A stretch of 35,618 bases of DNA from Candidatus Omnitrophota bacterium (GTDB taxonomy: Bacteria; Omnitrophota; Gorgyraeia; Gorgyraeales; Gorgyraeaceae), in the NCBI GenBank assembly GCA_003485765.1, contig DNHS01000012.1, forward strand, positions 2,652 to 38,269. The letters are read 5' to 3'. This document shows positions 30,055 through 35,618 of the stretch, in pieces. Each line of letters opens with the position of its first letter. Position 1 is the first letter of the stretch. A program made the translations under genes and the position numbers. Under the pieces are notes generated by a model. It ran no database searches and was not told the origin of the DNA. It worked only from the letters and a program-made list of their open reading frames with translations.

Positions 30055-30990
30055 CTATAAAACTGTCATCCCTAAAATCAACATTAGCGCAGAAGATATA
30101 TATGCAATCTGAATACTCTCTTGAATATGTTCAATAACTAAAGGCTGAAAATTCTCGCCAATAAATGGTTTGCATATGGGGGCTGAATTATAAAAATTTA
30201 CGCCCCCTAATTGGATCTTAAGGCTGCCTGCCATAGCCGCTTCTGTTGACTCGCTGTTAATTTTTGGCCCTTGAAAAAAGTATTTCGATCCCTGCTTAAG
30301 CGAGTTAAGCCAATCCTTTCCATAACAAAAGCTGGAGATGCTGATTAAAAAACAAGTTATCTTCGCGGGAATAAAACTCATCGCCCCATCCAGCAAAGCG
30401 GATGCCCTGCCAAATTCTATAAATCTTTCGCTTCTGTATCCCACCATAGAGTCTAAAGTATTTATGGCTTTATAAGCCCATGCCAGCACAGGGCCTCCTA
30501 AAAAAGCATAGAACAAAGGCGCAACTATGCCGTCCATGGTACTTTCTGCCACTGTTTCCACAGATGCCCTGATTATTTCCGGCTCATCTAATCCTTTTGT
30601 ATCCCTGCCTACAATCATAGAAAGATCATCTCTTGCCTTCTGAATATCTCCGGACTTCAGGTCTTTATAAACCCCGCCTGCCTCAACTGCCAGAGACTTG
30701 ATTGAAAGTGAAAAATAAATAAACAAGAGAGATGCGCCATAGTAGAAAAACGGATGGATAAATTTGGCTAACCTTAATGTCCCCCAGACGCAAAAAGTAG
30801 TTGCCCCAACTACTAATATAATTAATACGGCCCCGCAGAATTTTTTGGGCATATTCTGTGTGTTTAATTTATATTCCAGCTTTTCAATCAGCCTTCCGAT
30901 AAGCCTTACCGGATGCCAATGCCACTGCGGGTCGCCAAAAACCAGATCCAGAAGATACGCAAGAGGAATAATTAATAATTCATAACTCAT
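30055..30990 (-). CDS. cbiB: Adenosylcobinamide-phosphate synthase CbiB
   Basis: This integral membrane enzyme attaches aminopropanol phosphate (or aminopropanol) to adenosylcobyric acid. The 311-residue protein starts with LLIIPLAYLLDLVFGDPQWHWHPVRLIGRLI, a diagnostic CbiB segment. It continues with RDTKGLDEPEIIRASVETVAESTMDGIVAPLFYAFLGGPVLAWAYKAINTLDSMVGYRSERFIEFGRASALLDG, typical of the family, and the C-terminal EAAMAGSLKIQLGGVNFY. The side chain would come from the threonine-phosphate decarboxylase encoded by cobD in the same operon. The start overlaps the cobQ stop as ATGA. It is the last gene of the operon. Confidence 0.96.
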   Translation of the reverse strand: MSYELLIIPLAYLLDLVFGDPQWHWHPVRLIGRLIEKLEYKLNTQNMPKKFCGAVLIILVVGATTFCVWGTLRLAKFIHPFFYYGASLLFIYFSLSIKSLAVEAGGVYKDLKSGDIQKARDDLSMIVGRDTKGLDEPEIIRASVETVAESTMDGIVAPLFYAFLGGPVLAWAYKAINTLDSMVGYRSERFIEFGRASALLDGAMSFIPAKITCFLISISSFCYGKDWLNSLKQGSKYFFQGPKINSESTEAAMAGSLKIQLGGVNFYNSAPICKPFIGENFQPLVIEHIQESIQIAYISSALMLILGMTVL

Positions 30991-32498
30991 AGTCCAGAAC
31001 CTACGATTTTATACAATAAATCCATATTCATATTCTCCCTGACAAGCCGGGCAAGTTTGTCAAATTCTTTATCCGGGTTAAAATTCGTTGTCTGAACTAA
31101 ACACGGCCAGCCTTTCTTTAATCTCAGCTTATTCAGAAAATTTCTTCTAAAATTATCCTCATCAAATACCCCATGGATATACGTGCCCCAGATTCTGCCA
31201 TTTTCGGCAAACGCCCCATCAACATCTTTTGTCTTTTTCCCATGCCGTTCGATAATTTTAAAAACAGGTTTGCGCTCCTTTAGTATCTGCGTCCTGCCAT
31301 GATGAATCTCATAACCGGTTACTTTCAGGCCTGAGCTTATTTCCACGGCCTTCACTTGAGATAAAATCTTTTCCTGTTCAAAACTGGTAACAACAGGCAA
31401 AATCCCCAGGCCTTTAACTGCCAATTTTGCTGATTCTGTTTTATTGCGGTCGTAAATTTTCTCTCCCAGCATCTGGTATCCGCCGCAGATTCCGATTAGA
31501 TGAAACGCGGGACAGTCTTTGACAAGCGACAATATCCTTTCCGCCAAACCTGATTTTTTCAGGTAATTCAAATCTGCGATGGTACTTTTCGTCCCGGGAA
31601 TAATCAGCGCATCCGGATTATTCAGTTCGCTTTCGGAAGTTACATAGCGCAGTCTGACATCAGGTTCGTTTTCCAAGGCATCAAAGTCCGTAAAATTGGA
31701 CATGTGCGGCAGCTTAATTACCGCTATATCTATTTGTTTCGTCGTTCGTCGTTCGTCATTCGTCATTCGTCTAGAGTTCTCAAACGGGACAGAATCTTCC
31801 TCAGGAATCTTTATATCCTTAAAATAAGGTATAATGGCTAAGACTTTTATGCCTGTTTTTTTCTCCAGGAAATCTATTCCTGATTTCAGCAGTCTCTTAT
31901 CCCCTCTGAATTTATTGATAATAATACCTTTTATCCGTTTTCTTTCTTCTTTTGTCAACAACTCGAGTGTGCCCACAATCCAAGCAAAAACTCCGCCTTT
32001 GTCAATATCGCCTACCAAAATTACCGGCGCACTGGCAATTTTAGACATATACATATTTACTATATCATGCGCCTTCAGGTTTACCTCGCTAGGAGAGCCT
32101 GCGCCTTCAATAACAACCATTTCATATTCACTTGCCAGGCGCTTATAAGACTCCACGACGGCTACTTTTGCCTTTTTTTTGTAACGCACATATTCGACTA
32201 CTGACATATTCCCTTGAGGCCTGCCCCATAAGATTATCTGCGCTTTTGTATCCTGGATTGGCTTAATCAATATAGGATTCATATCTACAGTCGGCTCTAT
32301 CCTCGAGGCCTGCGCCTGGACTGCTTGAGCCCTGCCTATTTCTCCGCCTTCACTAGTCACAAAAGAATTCAAGGCCATATTCTGCGCTTTAAAGGGACAG
32401 ACCTTGTAACCATCCTGCAGAAAAATTCTGCATAACGCGGAGACTATTACGCTTTTGCCTACCCCTGAGCCGGTTCCGCAGATTTGCAAACTTTTCAT
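30987..32498 (-). CDS. cobQ: Cobyric acid synthase
   Basis: This enzyme is a glutamine-dependent amidase that converts adenosylcobyrinic acid a,c-diamide to cobyric acid by four amidations. The 503 residues comprise an N-terminal P-loop domain (LQICGTGSGVGKSVIVSALCRIF), the core FKAQNMALNSFVTSEGGEIGRAQAVQA, and a class I-like glutamine amidotransferase domain with the nucleophile in LIGICGGYQMLG and His in GTYIHGVFD. The start at 32498 overlaps the cobD stop as ATGA; a seven-codon upstream extension is not needed. The linker near residues 242-252 is encoded by a 7-bp tandem repeat (RRMTNDERRTT). Confidence 0.96.
   Translation of the reverse strand: MKSLQICGTGSGVGKSVIVSALCRIFLQDGYKVCPFKAQNMALNSFVTSEGGEIGRAQAVQAQASRIEPTVDMNPILIKPIQDTKAQIILWGRPQGNMSVVEYVRYKKKAKVAVVESYKRLASEYEMVVIEGAGSPSEVNLKAHDIVNMYMSKIASAPVILVGDIDKGGVFAWIVGTLELLTKEERKRIKGIIINKFRGDKRLLKSGIDFLEKKTGIKVLAIIPYFKDIKIPEEDSVPFENSRRMTNDERRTTKQIDIAVIKLPHMSNFTDFDALENEPDVRLRYVTSESELNNPDALIIPGTKSTIADLNYLKKSGLAERILSLVKDCPAFHLIGICGGYQMLGEKIYDRNKTESAKLAVKGLGILPVVTSFEQEKILSQVKAVEISSGLKVTGYEIHHGRTQILKERKPVFKIIERHGKKTKDVDGAFAENGRIWGTYIHGVFDEDNFRRNFLNKLRLKKGWPCLVQTTNFNPDKEFDKLARLVRENMNMDLLYKIVGSGL
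31741..31771. repeat. 7-bp tandem repeat inside cobQ
   Basis: Four full units, GTCGTTC, GTCGTTC, GTCATTC and GTCATTC, plus GTC. The unit is not a multiple of three, so the frame rotates through the array without meeting a stop. It lies in the linker between the two CobQ domains. Confidence 0.85.
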
Positions 32499-33571
32499 TT
32501 GAATATCCCTTCCAAGCAAGAAAGAAGAAGGATATTCTCCTCTCTCCTTCTTACCGCAATCCTTACAAAACGGTCATCCAATCCCCGAAAATTACTGCAA
32601 TCGCGGATAAGTATTCCTTTAGCGCCGCAATAATCGCAAAGCCTGCGGGCGTTTATCTTTTTATTCTCTAATCTGCAGAATATAAAATTAGCGCTCGTTG
32701 GATAGGGTTTCAGGAATTTAAGCTTTTGAAGTTCTTTAAATAAAAAACTGCTTTCTTTCAACACATAGTCCCGGCTTTTTTTGATAAATACAGAGTCTTT
32801 GATAATTTCGCAGGCAGCCATCTGCGCCAAGACGTTAACCGACCAGGGCGGCTGATAGGATAAAATCCTGCTCAATAATTTCTTGTTTCCCGCCAGGTAT
32901 CCTATTCTTAAACCTGCAAGGGCAAAAAATTTGGTCAGCGACCGTAACACCAAAACATGCTTTTTGTAAGGCCTGGCCGCAGCCATAGATGATGCATTCT
33001 TTTCTTCGACAAAATCCATAAATGCCTCATCAATAACCAGAAAAACGCTCTTCTTTTCGCACTTATCAGCTAAAAATCGCATTGCCTCTTTGTCCCATAA
33101 AAATCCCGTGGGATTGTTAGGGTTGCAAATAAATAATAAATCCACAGAATCGAGGCGTTTAACTATTTCCGTTACATTTACCGCAAAATCATTCTCTTCG
33201 CGTGTTTTTACAAAAAGGCATCTGCCGCCGGCTAAATGCGCCGCCCTCTCATATTCACTAAACGCAGGTATAGGAATAAGGGCTCTTTTTGGCTTTAAGG
33301 CAAAGGTGAGCGAAAAAATTAGATCCATTGACCCGTTGCCGATTAATAAATTATCCGCGGAAATATTGAGGCAGCCGGCAAGCGCCTTTTTTAAATTTCT
33401 ACAGCCAGGGTCAGGATAACGCGCGATATCATCTAAATGCGACGAGATAATTTTACCAACGCTTTTGGAAAAACCCAGCGGATTGATGTTGGCGCTGAAA
33501 TCAATAATCTCTTCCTTCTTTAACCGGTACCTCTCCTGCGCCTCCTTAAGATTTCCTCCATGCAATCCCAT
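32495..33571 (-). CDS. cobD: Threonine-phosphate decarboxylase (CobD), PLP-dependent
   Basis: This fold-type I PLP enzyme, close to histidinol-phosphate aminotransferases, makes aminopropanol phosphate from threonine phosphate for the nucleotide loop. The 358 residues show HGGNLKEAQERY and DFSANINPLGFS at the N-terminus, the CobD-like PDPGCRNLKKALA, ICNPNNPTG, VIDEAFMDF, and the PLP lysine in LRSLTKFFALAGLRIGY. Placement among cobQ, cbiB, cobS and cobT favours CobD over HisC. I chose the ATG at 33571, behind GGGAG. The frame extends 16 codons further to a TTG, but that lies inside a 121-bp repeat element. Confidence 0.92.
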   Translation of the reverse strand: MGLHGGNLKEAQERYRLKKEEIIDFSANINPLGFSKSVGKIISSHLDDIARYPDPGCRNLKKALAGCLNISADNLLIGNGSMDLIFSLTFALKPKRALIPIPAFSEYERAAHLAGGRCLFVKTREENDFAVNVTEIVKRLDSVDLLFICNPNNPTGFLWDKEAMRFLADKCEKKSVFLVIDEAFMDFVEEKNASSMAAARPYKKHVLVLRSLTKFFALAGLRIGYLAGNKKLLSRILSYQPPWSVNVLAQMAACEIIKDSVFIKKSRDYVLKESSFLFKELQKLKFLKPYPTSANFIFCRLENKKINARRLCDYCGAKGILIRDCSNFRGLDDRFVRIAVRRREENILLLSCLEGIFK

Positions 33572-33604
33572 TATTGCTCCCTGCTGATGCGCAACGACCG
33601 TAGG

Positions 33605-33725
33605 GAGGCTGTCCGACAATTACCAAATTTACATGGTAGCCGCAACCTTTAGGTTGCGTTATCGTCGACAATTTCTCGCAGGCTAAAGCCTGCGGCTACC
33701 AAAATAGGAGTTATCGGACAGCCTC
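33605..33725. mobile_element. 121-bp REP-doublet element, copy 3 (perfect terminal repeats)
   Basis: Perfect 12-bp terminal inverted repeats GAGGCTGTCCGA/TCGGACAGCCTC enclose the type 2 and type 1 REP hairpins. It fills most of the gap between cobS and cobD. Two bases of the cobS stop codon belong to its right end. No target-site duplication is visible here. Confidence 0.88.
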
Positions 33726-34464
33726 AGTGGCCGCCCCCTACAATTACAACGAATAAAACGACAATTTCCGTTAATTCAATGGCCGCGCCAAGGGTATCGC
33801 CGGTTATACCTCCGATTTTTCTACTGACAAATTTACCGCCTAAATAAGCGCAGCCAGCCACGATTAATAACGTAAGTAACCCTTTCAGCCGCCAGATAGC
33901 AAATGCAAATACAAGAACCGTTATCGAAGAAAACGCGAAAATCTTTAAATTCATTCCCTGCATAAATGTTCTTACTTTCCCGTCCTTTCGGGCATAAGAA
34001 AATAAAAACATTGCCAGCACACTCGACCATCGGCTTAAAACACAGGTAAGAAGTAACGCAGTTGTCTTTAATGGTGCGGCCACAGCGCCAAGCAAACCGA
34101 TTTTTAAAAGTAGTATGCTGATAATACTTATGGCGCCCATTACTCCTATGTGGGGATCACGCATGATTGCCAGCATTTCATCCCTGGATTTTCCGCTTAA
34201 AAAAGCGTCGCTAGTATCAGAAAGGCCGTCTAAGTGCATTCCGCCTGTAAGACAAGCTAAGGTAACCGCCAAAATTATATTCACTGCCAGCGGAGAAAGA
34301 TTCAAAATTAATAGCAGCGTATTTATTCCTGATAGAGCTAGTCCAAGAAGCAGCCCGACAAACGGAAAATATACCATTGCGCCGGCTATTTTTTTCTCAC
34401 TTACCTCTTTTATCTTTAATGGCACAATAGTTAAAAACTGGAGAGCTAATAAAAAACTGCTCAT
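33724..34464 (-). CDS. cobS: Adenosylcobinamide-GDP ribazoletransferase (cobalamin synthase)
   Basis: This polytopic inner-membrane enzyme joins alpha-ribazole (or its phosphate) to AdoCbi-GDP. The 246-residue protein begins with LALQFLTIVPLKIKEVSEKKIAGAMVYFPFVGLLLG. It carries the family signature TGGMHLDGLSDTSDAFLSGKSRDEMLAIMRDPHIGVMGAI, whose acidic residues bind Mg. The C-terminus shows GGKFVSRKIGGITGDTLGAAIELTEI. The start overlaps the cobT stop as ATGA. The stop codon coincides with the edge of a 121-bp repeat element, so the last residues may have changed slightly on insertion. Confidence 0.96.
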   Translation of the reverse strand: MSSFLLALQFLTIVPLKIKEVSEKKIAGAMVYFPFVGLLLGLALSGINTLLLILNLSPLAVNIILAVTLACLTGGMHLDGLSDTSDAFLSGKSRDEMLAIMRDPHIGVMGAISIISILLLKIGLLGAVAAPLKTTALLLTCVLSRWSSVLAMFLFSYARKDGKVRTFMQGMNLKIFAFSSITVLVFAFAIWRLKGLLTLLIVAGCAYLGGKFVSRKIGGITGDTLGAAIELTEIVVLFVVIVGGGH

Positions 34465-35519
34465 TTTTTCTTCTCCGAAACATTTGCGCTCTTAAAAGTA
34501 GCCATCTGTATCAGAATCTTGATTGCAGCATCAGCCAATCCTATACCCAAGGCAGCGCCTGTCCCTTCTCCAAGCCTTAAATCCAAATCAAAAAGCGGCT
34601 TTAATCCGATGTGCTCTAAAATAACCTTATGCCCGCTTTCTACTGAACAATGCGCCGCAATCATATAATCTTTTACCTTTGGCTCAATGTGGAAAGCAGC
34701 CAATGCCGCGGCCCCTGATATAAAGCCGTCAATAACCACAGGAACCCTTTTTGAAGCGGCAGCAAGAATTATTCCCGCAAGCCCTGCAATTTCAAATCCA
34801 CCTACTTTGGATATGACATCAATGGGGTCAGAAGAATCCGGCTTGTTCAGAGAGATTGACTTTCTGATAACATCTATTTTATTTTTCAAGCCTTTATCAT
34901 CCAAACCTGTCCCTCTTCCTGTTATTTCTTCAATTGGTTTTTTTGTAAAAACCGCTGTTATCGCGCTGGAAGCAGTGGTATTTCCTATTCCCATATCGCC
35001 TGTTCCCGCAATATCAATCCCGGCCTTAAATTCATCCTCGAATATTTCAATCCCGGCGCAAATTGCTTTAATCGCTTCATCCCTGGTCATGGCTGGCCCT
35101 TTTACCATATTTTTTGTCCCATAATTTATCTTTTTAATCACAAGCCGCGGGTCAGGCTTAAGGTCACTAGCAACGCCTATATCTATAACTATGACTTTCG
35201 CGCCAACATGTTTTGCCAGCACGTTTATGCCTGCGCCGCCGGTAAGAAAATTATAAACCATCTGGCTAGTTACTTCTTTTGGATATGCGCTGACGCCTTC
35301 TTCTGTCACGCCATGGTCACTAGCCAGCGTAAAAATAACCTTATTGCGTAATAGCCTGCCTTCTTTCTCCGTAATACCGCAAATTTGCTTGGCTAACTCT
35401 TCCAGCCTGCCAAGGCTCCCTCTAGGTTTGGTTAAATTATCCAGCTTCTCCTGAATGACATTCATAAAATTTTTATCAATGGTTTTGATGTTTGAGGTTA
35501 TTTTTTTAAATTCTTCCAT
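34461..35519 (-). CDS. cobT: Nicotinate-nucleotide:dimethylbenzimidazole phosphoribosyltransferase
   Basis: This enzyme activates the lower ligand base to alpha-ribazole phosphate using nicotinate mononucleotide. The 352-residue length is normal. Signatures are LDNLTKPRGSLGRLEELAKQICGI, FTLASDHGVTEEGVSAYPKEVTSQMV, FLTGGAGINVLAKHVGA, TGDMGIGNTTASSAI and DGFISGAAALAA, with the catalytic Glu expected in LRLGEGTGAALG. AAGGAC precedes the ATG. Its product feeds CobS, encoded next. The gap to the preceding partial gene is only about 20 bases, so the operon may begin outside the window. Confidence 0.97.
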   Translation of the reverse strand: MEEFKKITSNIKTIDKNFMNVIQEKLDNLTKPRGSLGRLEELAKQICGITEKEGRLLRNKVIFTLASDHGVTEEGVSAYPKEVTSQMVYNFLTGGAGINVLAKHVGAKVIVIDIGVASDLKPDPRLVIKKINYGTKNMVKGPAMTRDEAIKAICAGIEIFEDEFKAGIDIAGTGDMGIGNTTASSAITAVFTKKPIEEITGRGTGLDDKGLKNKIDVIRKSISLNKPDSSDPIDVISKVGGFEIAGLAGIILAAASKRVPVVIDGFISGAAALAAFHIEPKVKDYMIAAHCSVESGHKVILEHIGLKPLFDLDLRLGEGTGAALGIGLADAAIKILIQMATFKSANVSEKKK

Positions 35520-35539
35520 TTTTGTCCTTTTTTTTGGCC

Positions 35540-35617
35540 TTATATCAGGCTCAGGTTATAGGCATATTCAAGTTTATTCGGAGAATCGTTCCTCAGGATA
35601 TATTTAATTTTATCCTC
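35540..35617 (-). CDS. C-terminal end of an unidentified upstream gene
   Basis: An open frame enters from the window edge and ends at a TAA 20 bases before cobT, reading EDKIKYILRNDSPNKLEYAY and then NLSLI. The codon choice looks like that of neighbouring genes. It is too short to identify; being just upstream it may belong to the same operon. Confidence 0.45.
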   Translation of the reverse strand, partial: EDKIKYILRNDSPNKLEYAYNLSLI

Positions 35618-35618
35618 G

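Noticed and set aside
33572..33619. N-terminal extension of cobD from a TTG
   Set aside because: The extension starts inside the terminal repeat of a mobile element; the ATG at 33571 has GGGAG and the expected family N-terminus.
33601..33729. Target-site duplication around the third 121-bp element
   Set aside because: The four bases on the two sides (TAGG and AGTG) do not match; the duplication is claimed only for the other two copies.

Overview
The window is about 35.6 kb of compact bacterial chromosome with essentially every gene on the minus strand, many ATGA overlaps and few gaps. BtuB, TonB and ExbBD imply a Gram-negative (diderm) cell. GroESL has a HrcA/CIRCE operator and the promoters are sigma70-like. 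Moderately low GC, the tight mixed operons and many small palindromic repeats fit an uncultured candidate-phylum bacterium. Omnitrophota is my best guess, but that is an impression from style, not a demonstrated placement.

Layout, read in the direction of transcription (high to low coordinates). (1) 35.6-30.0 kb: late cobalamin synthesis, cobT-cobS-cobD-cobQ-cbiB, preceded by the last codons of an unidentified gene. (2) 30.0-29.3 kb: a REP-associated tyrosine transposase (RAYT) between inverted REP hairpins. (3) 29.3-21.0 kb: corrinoid uptake. A DUF71/COG2102 ATP-pyrophosphatase leads btuF-btuC-btuD. A cobalamin riboswitch precedes the outer-membrane receptor gene btuB, followed by exbB-exbD-tonB and a second tonB with its own promoter. 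(4) 21.0-18.9 kb: groES-groEL with promoter, CIRCE and terminator. (5) 18.9-15.1 kb: moxR, DUF58 and a TgpA-like membrane protein. (6) 15.0-10.4 kb: a GuaB3-type IMP dehydrogenase relative and dnaE. (7) 10.4-0 kb: a long operon from an HU/IHF gene through hisS, aspS, a LysM lipoprotein, a 7TM-HD phosphodiesterase, ybeY, a DGK-PAP2 fusion, DUF502, recO, glyQ and glyS (cut by the window edge).

The B12 genes form one physiological unit. Corrinoid crosses the outer membrane through BtuB, energised by the adjacent ExbBD-TonB, and passes through BtuFCD. CobQ, CbiB, CobD, CobS and CobT can then complete the nucleotide loop. No corrin-ring genes, adenosyltransferase or CobU/CobP are visible here.

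The least ordinary content is the small mobile DNA. A 121-bp element built from two covarying REP hairpins occurs three times. One copy appears inserted, with a TTAA duplication, into an older palindrome whose relatives sit inside the coding sequences of glyS and the TgpA-like gene. A second palindrome family lies at gene ends, and a 7-bp tandem repeat lies inside cobQ. Protein oddities include an aspartyl-tRNA synthetase without its GAD insertion domain, a kinase-phosphatase fusion, a probable ATT start codon and two probable leaderless promoters.
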